DNA of 18,888 nucleotides from Methanomassiliicoccaceae archaeon (GCA_009786295.1 WQTN01000134.1:1-18888); one strand, 5' to 3'. Shown: positions 1-7,680, counted from the first letter of the stretch. The notes: generated by a model from the letters alone, not told the origin. Program-made: numbers and translations.

Positions 1-55
1 CACCCTTCCGATACTGCACATCACATTTCAAGGCCATGCAGCGTAATACCGTTAT

Positions 56-70
56 TACTTAAAAAGTATA
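56..70 (+). promoter_or_regulatory. TATA box candidate for rnhB
   Basis: An AT-rich element (CTTAAAAAGTAT) lies in the gene-free first 105 bases. Archaeal initiation about 25 nt downstream would fall near 88-92, before the rnhB start. Placed by eye, so moderate to low certainty. Nothing else was recognised in bases 1-105. Confidence 0.4.
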
Positions 71-129
71 GAGTAACAACATTTTCAGTAGGAACAAGAA
101 ATATCATGTTTCACATCTTTCTCCAGAGC

Positions 130-768
130 ATGATGTGCGGCGTCGATGAGGCAGGGAGAGGCTCCGTGCTCGGGCCTTTGGTCGTAGGGGTTGTTTACTC
201 TGGATCAGATGACGCCCTGATAGAGATCGGGGTCAAGGATTCAAAGAAGCTTTCCCCGAAGACCAGAGAACGCATGTATGATCAGATCGCGGATGTCTGT
301 GAGATCGGCGTCATCGTCATCTCTGCGGCGGAGATCGATGAAAAACGGAAATCGGCGTCTCTGAATGATATTGAGCTGGAGATGTTCGTCAGAGCTTGTT
401 CGAAGATCCCAGTGTCCGCGGTGTATGCAGATTGCCCAGACGTGAACGAGTCCGCTTTCTCCAAAGAGATGGGGCGGATGATGAAGGGGCCAGAAATAAT
501 AGCCAGACACAAAGCCGATGATATATTCCCGATCGTGTCTGCCGCATCTATCATCGCGAAGGTGACAAGGGACAGGATGATCGCCGACATCCAAAAAGAA
601 TTCGGGACGGACATCGGAAGCGGATATCCTAGCGATGTCCGTACAATGGAGTTTATAGAAAAATGGATAAAAGATAACAGATGTCCCCCTCCATATACAC
701 GCTGCTCGTGGGAGCCTGTGAGGCAGATGATGACCGTCTCAAAGAACACCCGGATCAGTGACTGGTGA
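130..768 (+). CDS. rnhB: Ribonuclease HII
   Basis: RNase HII cuts the RNA strand of RNA-DNA hybrids and removes single ribonucleotides from DNA, acting in the cytoplasm during replication and repair. Near the N-terminus is the signature GVDEAGRGSVLGPLVVG with the first catalytic Asp and Glu. It is followed by DSKKLSP, the ADCPDVN strand with another acidic residue, and the HKADDIFPIVSAASIIAKVTRD block with the last catalytic Asp. The C-terminal GSGYPSD and PPYTRCSW segments are typical of archaeal forms. An in-frame ATG exists at 106, but family members begin two to four residues before GVDEAGRG, so the ATG pair at 130/133 is preferred. Its stop is 4 nt before the next gene, so the two are probably co-transcribed. 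Confidence 0.93.
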   Translation: MMCGVDEAGRGSVLGPLVVGVVYSGSDDALIEIGVKDSKKLSPKTRERMYDQIADVCEIGVIVISAAEIDEKRKSASLNDIELEMFVRACSKIPVSAVYADCPDVNESAFSKEMGRMMKGPEIIARHKADDIFPIVSAASIIAKVTRDRMIADIQKEFGTDIGSGYPSDVRTMEFIEKWIKDNRCPPPYTRCSWEPVRQMMTVSKNTRISDW

Positions 769-772
769 GACC

Positions 773-1105
773 ATGAGCATGGAAGCTTCGATTCAGACAC
801 TTATAGACAAATTCCACAGGAAGATGGAGAACGACGAAGAGGCAAAAAAAGAAGTAATGCCTATTAAGAAAACGATCAACATCGACCTTGGGGCAGAACA
901 TTACTCTTTGAAGCTGGAAAATGCCCATATTGATGATTTCGAGCCGCAGATGATCGATAATGCCGACATTACGATCCTTACGACCCCCGAAAGCCTTCAG
1001 GGGCTCATTGACGGCACCCTCAGGCCGATGAAAGCATACGTAACAAAGAAGATCACCGTCAAAGGCAAGATACAGGACCTGCTGTTCTTGAAGAAGTTCT
1101 TCTGA
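773..1105 (+). CDS. SCP2 (sterol carrier protein-2)-like domain protein
   Basis: This is a 110-residue protein made almost entirely of one SCP2-like fold. It shows a KKTINIDLG strand, a hydrophobic strand pair around HYSLKLENA, the IDNADITILTTPESLQGLIDG segment and the closing KITVKGKIQDLLFLKKFF. Small stand-alone SCP2 proteins bind hydrophobic ligands in a tunnel, but the archaeal ligand is not known and none can be inferred here. The start at 773 is preferred over the upstream in-frame start at 758 because GGTGAG lies just before it and 758 would overlap rnhB. The 4-nt gap to rnhB suggests one transcript, though no functional link is evident. No signal peptide or membrane segment is seen. 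Confidence 0.75.
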   Translation: MSMEASIQTLIDKFHRKMENDEEAKKEVMPIKKTINIDLGAEHYSLKLENAHIDDFEPQMIDNADITILTTPESLQGLIDGTLRPMKAYVTKKITVKGKIQDLLFLKKFF

Positions 1106-1172
1106 GTTTGGCCTGCATCAAAATATGGCTGCCGCAGCGAAAAGAGCCACCATGCCATCGGTGGTCATGCAA

Positions 1173-1184
1173 AGTTTTTATACC
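1173..1184 (+). promoter_or_regulatory. TATA box for tRNA-iMet
   Basis: A TTTTTATACC element is centred about 28 nt upstream of the mature tRNA 5' end, the usual archaeal box A distance. Confidence 0.6.
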
Positions 1185-1207
1185 AAATCGCAGTAAGAGG
1201 AGATAAT

Positions 1208-1285
1208 AGCGAGGTGGGGTAGCCAGGATATCCCGTCGGGCTCATAACCCGGAGACCGGTCGTTCAAATCGACCCCTCGCTACCA
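1208..1285 (+). tRNA. Initiator tRNA-Met (CAT)
   Basis: The acceptor stem AGCGAGG pairs perfectly with CCTCGCT. The anticodon arm is CGGGCTCATAACCCG, with anticodon CAT flanked by three G:C pairs, the hallmark of initiator tRNA. The A1-U72 pair also fits an archaeal initiator. The T arm carries GTTCAAATC. The CCA tail is encoded (1283-1285), unlike the two proline tRNAs in this window. No intron is seen. Its own TATA box lies upstream. Confidence 0.95.
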
Positions 1286-1307
1286 TCTTGTCCTTGATTT
1301 GCGTGTT

Positions 1308-1820
1308 TCAAAGAAGGTTCTTCGCTTCTTCCGGAGTTATTTCCAGCGCCTTGAGCATGTACTCCAGCGCCTTCTTCGCATACGGCGCCCTTGCTTTGGG
1401 GTCCTCCATGATCTCGCCGTATGACGCCATGACGTTATTGAAGTACTCTATGGCAAATTCCGAATACAGCGACGATTCCAGGGACTCGTCTATCTGAGCG
1501 GCCTCGTTGTATGCTTTCTCGGCCTCGTCGTATTTGTTAACCGATATGCAGAAAGAACCGTATGACTGATAGTATTCTACCTTGTCTCCGTCCAGCTCTA
1601 TCGCCTTCTTGTATGATTCCATTATCTCTTCCGGCGCTACCTTCGCGCCGAACATTCCCGAGGCATAATTCCCACATTCGGCTTTGTAATACCACATCTC
1701 TGCGTTTTTAGGGTATTCTTCCGCGAGCTTCTTGAAGTGCGAATATGCTTTCTTGAAGTCTCCTTCGTCCATTGCCTTCATTCCGGCCGCTATTTTTTTG
1801 TCCGGTGTGTCTTCTGCCAT
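1308..1820 (-). CDS. Tetratricopeptide (TPR) repeat protein
   Basis: This 170-residue all-helical protein has TPR-type helix pairs at about residues 8-39 (KAYSHFKKLAEEYPKNAEMW), 60-75 (ESYKKAIELDGDKVEYY) and 80-112 (KYDEAEKAYNEAAQIDES). A fourth, degenerate pair runs to the C-terminus (AKKALEYMLKALEITPEEA). TPR arrays are protein-binding scaffolds; the partner is unknown. The open frame continues upstream to 2105, but those extra residues are basic, low in TPR character and lie in the hairpin-rich intergenic DNA. ATG 1820 is preferred because a TATA-like element sits 27 nt before it. There is no signal peptide or membrane segment, so it is probably cytoplasmic. It is divergent from the DUF2284 gene. 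Confidence 0.8.
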   Translation of the reverse strand: MAEDTPDKKIAAGMKAMDEGDFKKAYSHFKKLAEEYPKNAEMWYYKAECGNYASGMFGAKVAPEEIMESYKKAIELDGDKVEYYQSYGSFCISVNKYDEAEKAYNEAAQIDESLESSLYSEFAIEYFNNVMASYGEIMEDPKARAPYAKKALEYMLKALEITPEEAKNLL

Positions 1821-1841
1821 GATTATGATATTAGAAGAGAT

Positions 1842-1851
1842 GGTTTTAATC
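1842..1851 (-). promoter_or_regulatory. TATA box for the TPR gene
   Basis: Read on the minus strand the element is GATTAAAACC, centred about 27 nt upstream of ATG 1820. That spacing predicts a leaderless transcript and supports the chosen start. Confidence 0.5.
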
Positions 1852-1894
1852 TCTTTCCCCCAAACCGATGTTTTATGTTGCGGCAGACGCCGTT

Positions 1895-2033
1895 CCGGCC
1901 GCCGGCGGGAACATCCTAACAGCGGCCGGCATAGGTTATTTATTGATGTGCCGCGATGAATTGGCAGGCAGAAAACACCCCCTGCCAGATGATCCCGGGT
2001 TTGCCGCCTTGTTTGGAAGGCACCGAACCCGGG
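1895..2033. ncRNA. Candidate structured RNA: three tandem GC-rich hairpins
   Basis: Three strong inverted repeats fall in 140 bp of intergenic DNA. (1) CCGGCCGC 1895-1902 pairs with GCGGCCGG 1922-1929. (2) TGGCAGG 1962-1968 pairs with CCTGCCA 1981-1987. (3) CCCGGGTT 1994-2001 pairs with AACCCGGG 2026-2033; inside it an internal loop is followed by GCCTT/AAGGC (2006-2010/2017-2021) around a 6-nt loop. A TTATTTATT element at 1936-1944 sits about 25 nt before hairpin 2, so a plus-strand RNA of roughly 1963-2035 is possible. The strand is otherwise undecided. The third hairpin recalls archaeal guide-RNA stems, but no ACA box follows it on either strand. The family is unknown. Confidence 0.4.
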
Positions 2034-2074
2034 CTTCCCATCCAACGGCATTCTCATGACTTTTGTATCAAAGC

Positions 2075-2086
2075 TATGTATATAAT
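2075..2086 (+). promoter_or_regulatory. TATA box for the DUF2284 gene
   Basis: TATGTATATAAT is centred 26 nt upstream of ATG 2108, which implies a leaderless mRNA and decides the start codon. Confidence 0.6.
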
Positions 2087-2107
2087 CTCTCAAAAAGATA
2101 CCCACGC

Positions 2108-2659
2108 ATGATAGAGGATGTGTGGAAAGGGATCTCTGCGGACCCGATCATGGAGGGGTACTGTTTCAAAAAAGCAGATCCGCCTTCTCCGGACGCTATG
2201 TCAATTAAAAAATGCAGAGAGCTTTGCGCCCAGAACCTTTGCGGCGAATACGGCGTGACCTGGGGGTGCCCTCCTGGCATAGACACGGAAGAGGGATGCC
2301 TTAAGACCGTGAGAGGTTTCCCCAATGCCGCGCTTCTCATAAAAGAATTCAACAATATCGATCTAAAGGATAAAGAACTCATAAGGAAACTCGGCATCTC
2401 GCATCAGAATGCGTGCAGGAAACTCGGCCTAGAACTGAGAAAGGAAGGATACAGGGCTCTGGCGCTCACCGACGGCGGCTGCAAATATTGCAAAAAATGC
2501 TCCTATCCGGACGACCCATGCAGGTTCCCGGACCAGAGGGTAACGTCGATATCCGCTTACGGGATAATGATGGATGTGTACCTGAGATCTCAGAACATTG
2601 ACTTCCGGTTCAGGGACGACGGCATGACGCTTTACGGGCTGATACTGTACGAAGAATGA
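2108..2659 (+). CDS. DUF2284-type predicted metal-binding protein
   Basis: This 183-residue protein is rich in cysteine, in the DUF2284 pattern: CRELCAQNLCGEYGVTWGCPP in the N-terminal half, a further Cys in EEGC, then GGCKYCKKCSYPDDPC near the middle to C-terminal part. The second cluster has CxxCxxC spacing plus a fourth Cys, suggesting an iron-sulfur cluster or zinc site. The family is common in anaerobic archaea and bacteria and its function is unknown. The frame extends upstream to a TTG at 2063, but that would place the start inside or before the TATA box. ATG 2108, 26 nt after the TATA centre, is chosen. It is monocistronic and divergent from the TPR gene. Confidence 0.75.
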   Translation: MIEDVWKGISADPIMEGYCFKKADPPSPDAMSIKKCRELCAQNLCGEYGVTWGCPPGIDTEEGCLKTVRGFPNAALLIKEFNNIDLKDKELIRKLGISHQNACRKLGLELRKEGYRALALTDGGCKYCKKCSYPDDPCRFPDQRVTSISAYGIMMDVYLRSQNIDFRFRDDGMTLYGLILYEE

Positions 2660-2669
2660 GGCCGTTCGG

Positions 2670-2682
2670 TAAATAATATAAC
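2670..2682 (+). promoter_or_regulatory. TATA box for the gatCAB operon
   Basis: TAAATAATATAAC is centred about 31 nt before the gatC ATG. It predicts a transcript starting near 2701 with only a few untranslated bases. Confidence 0.55.
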
Positions 2683-2706
2683 CCAAGGGGACAATCAGGC
2701 GGTATC

Positions 2707-2979
2707 ATGGAAAGAACGACGGTGGAAAGGGTCGCGAGGGCCGCACACTTTGCACTCAGCGAGGAAGAATTTGAGAAATACAGCAAAGACCTCGCCGAGA
2801 TATTCGATTATTTCAAGATACTTGATGAAGCCCCCGAGGGAGAAGGGTACGGCGTGAACCCACTGGAGGTCGGAGATGTCCTGAGAGACGATGTGCCCGG
2901 GATCTTCATTGATCCGTACGAACTTCTGAAGGACATGAAGACCTACGAGAACTATGTCAGGGGGCCCAGGCTTCTATGA
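2707..2979 (+). CDS. gatC: Asp-tRNA(Asn)/Glu-tRNA(Gln) amidotransferase subunit C
   Basis: GatC is the small subunit that wraps around and stabilises GatA in the GatCAB amidotransferase. The 90-residue product matches the family: VERVARAAHFALSEEEFEKY at the N-terminus, the helix DLAEIFDYFKILDEA, then the LRDDVP motif and a C-terminal segment ending YVRGPRLL. It is first in gatC-gatA-gatB and overlaps gatA by 4 nt (ATGA), so translation is probably coupled. The length is normal for the family and its function in archaea is well established. Confidence 0.92.
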   Translation: MERTTVERVARAAHFALSEEEFEKYSKDLAEIFDYFKILDEAPEGEGYGVNPLEVGDVLRDDVPGIFIDPYELLKDMKTYENYVRGPRLL

Positions 2980-4298
2980 AGGAGATCCTCGCCTCACTGC
3001 CTCGTCTTAATGATAAATATTCTATTTTCAGCTGCATCACAGAGGATGCAGAGATCGGGGACTCGGAATTCCTGTTCTCCGCCAAGGACGGCATGACATC
3101 CAAAGACATGATGACGCGCTGCGGCTCAAAGATCCTGGACGGATACCGTCCGACGTTCGACGCGACTGCCATCGAGCGGATGAGGAATGCCGGAGGAAAG
3201 CTGATAGGCAAATGCAACATGGATGAGTTCGGATTCGGCACGTTCAGCACCACCTCGGCGTATGGCATCCCGAAGAACCCTTTTGACCTCGAACGGTCGT
3301 GCGGCGGCTCTTCAGGAGGATCTGCATGCGCTGCCGCTGTCATTGACGGGCACATATCTCTGGGAGCATCCACGGGAGGGTCCATCTGCTGTCCAGCAAG
3401 CTTCTGTGGAGTGTACGGTCTCGTTCCCACTTACGGGAGGGTATCGAGGTACGGCCTGGTTGACTACGGCAACTCTCTGGATAAGATCGGGCTCATCTCA
3501 TCGGATCCTGAAAGGATCGCCAGATTCCTTCCGGTCATCTCCGGAAAGGATACGAAGGACTCTACGTCCTGCGGCCAGCCAAAACTTGAGCTGAAAGGAA
3601 AGAGGATAAAGACCATCGGGGTTCCGGAAGAACCACTCGCGGGCGTGAGCAAAGAGGTCCTTTCCAGTTTCGAGTCATCACTGGATGCCCTGAGAAGCAT
3701 GGGCATAGAAGTTAACAGGATCAAGATGCCGTCCCTGAAATACGCCATGCCTGCGTATTTCATACTCGCAACGTCCGAAGCGTCAACTAACCTTGCGAGC
3801 TTCGTCGGGATGAGGTACGGCCAGCAGGACGGCGACCTTTCACTGAAGTTCGACGATTATTTCACATATTTCAGGACAAAGTACTTCGGAGAGGAGGCGA
3901 AGAGAAGGATCCTTCTCGGAACATACACGAGGATGGCCGGGTTCAGGGACAGATATTATTCAAAGGCACTCAAGGTCAGACTTCACATAATAGAATACTA
4001 CAAGAAGATCTTCTCAGAGCATGATGCCGTGCTGACCCCGACCATGCCATTCGTCTCTCCAAGATTCGATGAGATATCGAAGATGACTCCCATAGAGTCA
4101 TACAGCGCGGACTATCTTACATGCCCCCCAGACCTGGCAGGCATGCCGCACCTTTCTGTTCCGTGCGGCTATAACAGAGACGGGATGCCGATCGGCATGC
4201 AGTTCGTCACGGACCACTGGGAGGAAGATTCCCTGATAACGTTCGCAAAAGATTGGGATTCGGCGTTTGATGTCAGAAAGCCGGAGGTGTCGCTGTGA
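2976..4298 (+). CDS. gatA: Asp-tRNA(Asn)/Glu-tRNA(Gln) amidotransferase subunit A
   Basis: GatA is the amidase subunit that releases ammonia from glutamine for GatB. The amidase-signature triad is visible: Lys37 in SAKDG, the cis-Ser in CGGSSGGSA (about 112) and the nucleophile Ser136 in STGGS, followed by PTYGRVSRYGL. At 440 residues it is shorter than the usual 470-490, and the shortening is N-terminal: the catalytic Lys is residue 37 rather than near 79, so the leading helices before KDN are largely absent. The stretch around the nucleophile reads GASTGGSICCPAS where GSDTGGSIRxPA is usual, so the conserved Asp and Arg are replaced by Ser and Cys. The rest of the fold looks intact. It overlaps gatC and gatB by 4 nt each. 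Confidence 0.92.
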   Translation: MKEILASLPRLNDKYSIFSCITEDAEIGDSEFLFSAKDGMTSKDMMTRCGSKILDGYRPTFDATAIERMRNAGGKLIGKCNMDEFGFGTFSTTSAYGIPKNPFDLERSCGGSSGGSACAAAVIDGHISLGASTGGSICCPASFCGVYGLVPTYGRVSRYGLVDYGNSLDKIGLISSDPERIARFLPVISGKDTKDSTSCGQPKLELKGKRIKTIGVPEEPLAGVSKEVLSSFESSLDALRSMGIEVNRIKMPSLKYAMPAYFILATSEASTNLASFVGMRYGQQDGDLSLKFDDYFTYFRTKYFGEEAKRRILLGTYTRMAGFRDRYYSKALKVRLHIIEYYKKIFSEHDAVLTPTMPFVSPRFDEISKMTPIESYSADYLTCPPDLAGMPHLSVPCGYNRDGMPIGMQFVTDHWEEDSLITFAKDWDSAFDVRKPEVSL

Positions 4299-5635
4299 AG
4301 ATCGGACTTGAGATACATGTGCAGCTTCCCACGGCGTCGAAGATGTTCTGTTCCTGCCCGACGACCGACGCAGAGGCTCCCAACACCCACGTGTGCCCCG
4401 TATGCTTGGGCATGCCAGGGGCCAAGCCTGTGCTGAACAGGAAGGTCATGGAATACGGGATAATGTTGGCAAAGATGCTTAACTGCAAGATCCCGGAGAC
4501 CACATGGTTCTCCAGAAAGACCTATTTCTATCCTGACATGAGCAAAGGCGTCCAGATAACACAGTACGATAATCCTGTCGGAGGCAAGGGAGTATACTAT
4601 CTGCACGGGAAGAAGCCTATCGGGATCACGAAGATACAGCTCGAGGAAGACCCAGGGAAGACGAAAAGGGTCGGCGACCAGTCTTCGCTGGTCGATTATA
4701 ACAGAGCAGGAACCCCGCTTTCGGAGATAGTCACCGATCCGGATTTCTCTTCCCCCGCGGAGGCCAGGGAATTCCTTAAACAACTGATAGCGGACATCCG
4801 CCATACGATAGACCTTCCGGGGGACGGGGAAAGGAGCATACGCTGCGACTGCAACATCTCCATCGGAAAGGAAAGGGTCGAGGTAAAGAATGTCACCGGC
4901 CTGAGGAATGTCGAAAGGGCGCTGACATTCGAAGCGATACGGCAAACAAAGGTACTGAAGGCCGGAGGCAAGGTGGAAAGAGAGACAAGACGCTTCGATG
5001 AGGAAAGAGGAGTGACCATTTCTGTCCGGAAGAAGGAGTTCGAGGCTGACTACGGCTACATCAATGAGCCAGACCTTGGAGTATTCCACATCGGAGAGCT
5101 CGTAAGGTCCATCACTATCAAGGAAAGCCCTGTCAACATGGCACTGAGGCTCAGCAGAGAATACGGAATAAGCGAGAAGACAGCCGATCAGATGGTATTG
5201 ACGTCCATGAATCTCGCCGCAACGTTCGAAACGATCGCAAAGACAACAGGATCCCCGCAGACCGCAGTGTCGTGGGCCACCGGGACAATGGCTGCCAATT
5301 GGAAGGCCTTTGAAGCATCCGGAAAAGACCCGAAGGGGATAGTGGACATAATGGAAAAGTTCGCGGCCGGCAAGATCACGGACGTGGAAACGGACATGGA
5401 GCTGAAAGCTTACATGACGGGCGCGGACATAGGAGCCATAAAGGCACAAAGCGCAGATCTGAATCAGATCATCTGCAGCTATCTGGATGAGCACCCCGAG
5501 ATCGTCGATGAGATAAGAAAGAATGAAAAGGCCATCAACCGCGTCATCGGCCATGTGATGAAAGAGACAGGCGGCAGATACTCTTCATCCGACATCGTAT
5601 CGGCAACGAAGGGCGCGCTCGCCTCAAAACTTTGA
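4295..5635 (+). CDS. gatB: Asp-tRNA(Asn)/Glu-tRNA(Gln) amidotransferase subunit B
   Basis: GatB binds mischarged Asp-tRNA(Asn) (or Glu-tRNA(Gln)), phosphorylates the acyl group and transfers ammonia delivered from GatA. The 446-residue protein opens with GLEIHVQLPTASKMFCSC, followed by the zinc-binding CPVCLGMPGAKPVLN motif. It has the kinase-site segments FSRKTYFYPDMSKGVQITQYD and QLEEDPGK, then DYNRAGTPLSEIVTDPD. The C-terminal YqeY-like helical tail, which recognises the tRNA, is complete. It lacks the AspRS-like insertion of GatE, so it is GatB rather than GatE. The start is GTG and its first bases (GTGA) contain the gatA stop. It converges on aspS with only 16 nt between the stops. Confidence 0.94.
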   Translation: MKIGLEIHVQLPTASKMFCSCPTTDAEAPNTHVCPVCLGMPGAKPVLNRKVMEYGIMLAKMLNCKIPETTWFSRKTYFYPDMSKGVQITQYDNPVGGKGVYYLHGKKPIGITKIQLEEDPGKTKRVGDQSSLVDYNRAGTPLSEIVTDPDFSSPAEAREFLKQLIADIRHTIDLPGDGERSIRCDCNISIGKERVEVKNVTGLRNVERALTFEAIRQTKVLKAGGKVERETRRFDEERGVTISVRKKEFEADYGYINEPDLGVFHIGELVRSITIKESPVNMALRLSREYGISEKTADQMVLTSMNLAATFETIAKTTGSPQTAVSWATGTMAANWKAFEASGKDPKGIVDIMEKFAAGKITDVETDMELKAYMTGADIGAIKAQSADLNQIICSYLDEHPEIVDEIRKNEKAINRVIGHVMKETGGRYSSSDIVSATKGALASKL

Positions 5636-5651
5636 GAATAAGGCCTGACGC

Positions 5652-7472
5652 TTATTCTTCGTCCGGATTTTCCAGATCCTCAAAGTTCATGCCGTCTATA
5701 GCCAGGGTCATTATCTGCAGCTCTTCTAGCTTGCTGTCATCGACCTTCTCCGGCGACCCGTCCAAAAGGGACACCGCCTTCTTGTTCTTCGGGAATGCGA
5801 TGACCTCTCTTATCGTATCTTTTCCCAAAAGTATCGATATGAACCTGTCCACTCCGAGGGCTATGCCGCCGTGCGGAGGCGCACCGTAACCGAGAGCTTC
5901 GATGAAGAATCCGAAATCTGCCTCGATCTTCTCATCGTCCATGCCGATCTTTCTGAAGACCTCTCTCTGCAGCTCCGGGTTATGTATCCTCAATGATCCG
6001 GATCCAAGTTCATTACCGTTGAGGCAGAGGTCGAAGCAGGCCCCGCCCACATATTTGTCATTGAGATCATTCTCCGGAAGGACGAACGGATGGTGGAATG
6101 CGTCATGTTTTCCAGACACCGGGTCTATTTCGAACATCGGACAGTCCACAAGCCACAGGAACTGCATCTCGTCCTTCGGGACCAAGTCCAGATCTTCCGC
6201 GAGTTTCTTCCTCAGCGCCCCTCCTCCCTCATACGTGGATTTCCAAGGCCCTGCAATGAGGAATAAGAGGTCTCCCTCTTCCGCCCCCATTTTCTGTTTT
6301 ATCGCGTCCAGGATCTCCGGGGTGAAATATTTCGTGATATTGCTGTCGAGCTTGCCGTCCTTGCACCTCATCCATGTGAGTCCGCCCAGGCCGAACTTCT
6401 TTGCCTGACCGATGTACCTGTCGACATCGTTCCTTCCGATGCGCTCTCCGGCTGTGTCCGCTTTGAGGTTGATGCCTGCGACTATCCCTCCTGCTTTGAT
6501 TATCCTCTGGAATATCTCGTAGGGGGCGTCTTTCACTGTATCTGTGAGAGAAATGAACTTGAGGCCATACCTCAGGTCGGGTTTGTCCGATCCGTATGTT
6601 TCCATGGCCTCTTTGTAGCCTATGCGCATGAAGGGGGTCTTGATCTCCTTGCCGTAGAGACCTTTCCACACATGCGCGACCAGCCCCTCGATCATATCTT
6701 GGATGTCCTTCTCATCAACGAACGACATCTCCATGTCTATCTGCGTGAATTCGGGCTGACGGTCCTTTCTGGAGTCCTCGTCTCTGAAGCACCTTGCGAC
6801 CTGATAATAACGGTCCATGCTTCCTATCATCAGCATCTGCTTGAACAGCTGAGGGGATTGCGGAAGAGCATAGAATGTTCCCGGGTGTATCCTCGACGGC
6901 ACGATGTAGTCCCTTGCACCCTCAGGGGTGGACCTTGCGAGTATCGGTGTCTCTATCTCCAGGAAACTGTTCTTTTCCATGTACTGCCTGACAAGATGAA
7001 TGAATCTGCTCCTTGTCTCGATCGCATGTGCGACCTCCGTCCTTCTCAGGTCGAGGTACCGGTATCTCATCCTTGTATCCTCGTTCGGAAGCACTCCTTC
7101 CTTTTGGTCGCCGAGTTCGAACGGCGGCGATCTTGACTTGTTCAAAAGTTCGGCCGCTGTGATCAGTACCTCCACCTCTCCGGTAGGGTTCCGTGCGTCA
7201 TCTGTGCCTTCAACCCTCTTCCTGACGATACCGTTCACCGATACTGCTGATTCTCGGGTAAATGACCTCATCGTATTCGACAGGGAATTCGCGTCCGTTC
7301 CATCTGGAATATCTTCAGGGTCGAAAACGATCTGCGTTATTCCGTATCTGTCTGCAAGGTCGATGAAGGCTACTCCGCCATGGTCTCTGGAGAACCTTAC
7401 CCAGCCCTGAAGACAGACCTTTTTTCCTATGTCTTTGGACCTTAGTTCTCCGCAGGTGTTGGTTCTTCTCAT
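5652..7472 (-). CDS. aspS: Aspartyl-tRNA synthetase, bacterial type with GAD domain
   Basis: This class II synthetase attaches Asp to tRNA. Its order is an N-terminal OB fold (CGELR, LQGWV), the class II core with ALPQSPQLFKQML, motif 2 FRDEDSRKDRQPEFTQ, a GAD insertion at about 290-420, and motif 3 GIALGVDRF near the C-terminus. At 606 residues with a GAD domain it is the bacterial form; archaeal AspRS is about 430 residues and lacks GAD. In the anticodon domain it has RDHGG (His at about 31) and Gly at about 89, matching the His/Gly pair reported for non-discriminating bacterial AspRS. ATG 7472 is preferred over GTG 7475 because GAGGT lies 6 nt before it and MRRTNTCGEL matches the family N-terminus. 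Confidence 0.94.
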   Translation of the reverse strand: MRRTNTCGELRSKDIGKKVCLQGWVRFSRDHGGVAFIDLADRYGITQIVFDPEDIPDGTDANSLSNTMRSFTRESAVSVNGIVRKRVEGTDDARNPTGEVEVLITAAELLNKSRSPPFELGDQKEGVLPNEDTRMRYRYLDLRRTEVAHAIETRSRFIHLVRQYMEKNSFLEIETPILARSTPEGARDYIVPSRIHPGTFYALPQSPQLFKQMLMIGSMDRYYQVARCFRDEDSRKDRQPEFTQIDMEMSFVDEKDIQDMIEGLVAHVWKGLYGKEIKTPFMRIGYKEAMETYGSDKPDLRYGLKFISLTDTVKDAPYEIFQRIIKAGGIVAGINLKADTAGERIGRNDVDRYIGQAKKFGLGGLTWMRCKDGKLDSNITKYFTPEILDAIKQKMGAEEGDLLFLIAGPWKSTYEGGGALRKKLAEDLDLVPKDEMQFLWLVDCPMFEIDPVSGKHDAFHHPFVLPENDLNDKYVGGACFDLCLNGNELGSGSLRIHNPELQREVFRKIGMDDEKIEADFGFFIEALGYGAPPHGGIALGVDRFISILLGKDTIREVIAFPKNKKAVSLLDGSPEKVDDSKLEELQIMTLAIDGMNFEDLENPDEE

Positions 7473-7511
7473 CACAGTACCTCTTTTTGGCAGTTCCAGC
7501 TAAGAATTGTG

Positions 7512-7522
7512 TCATATAAATC
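7512..7522 (-). promoter_or_regulatory. TATA box for aspS
   Basis: On the minus strand the element reads GATTTATATGA. Initiation about 26 nt on gives a short leader of about 20 nt that contains the GAGGT ribosome-binding site at 7479-7483, so aspS is one of the few first-position genes here with a clear Shine-Dalgarno leader. Confidence 0.55.
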
Positions 7523-7680
7523 TTTGTTCATTCGCAACTGTGTTCGGCAGGTGCTTATTTTTTCTTTCAGGCACGCGGCCAACCGCTTTTCCGCACTTCA
7601 TCTATATGAATGCCGCCTATTAAGAATTCTCTCTGTTTCAAACGATTCAATAGAGTCTGGGTTTACCGCTCATGCTGTTC

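Noticed and set aside
1821..2105. N-terminal extension of the TPR protein into the hairpin region
   Set aside because: The extra residues are basic and low in TPR character and would include the gene's own TATA box.
2063..2107. Upstream TTG start for the DUF2284 protein
   Set aside because: It would put coding sequence over the TATA box; ATG 2108 fits promoter spacing.
4169..5554. A 461-codon open frame on the minus strand opposite gatB
   Set aside because: It lies antisense to a certain gatB gene, has no recognisable domain and an odd Cys/His/Arg-rich composition; it is a by-product of codon use in gatB.
7575..7590. GCGG-CCAA-CCGC followed by TTTT as a terminator
   Set aside because: The stem is only 4 bp and no plus-strand gene ends upstream of it; likely chance.
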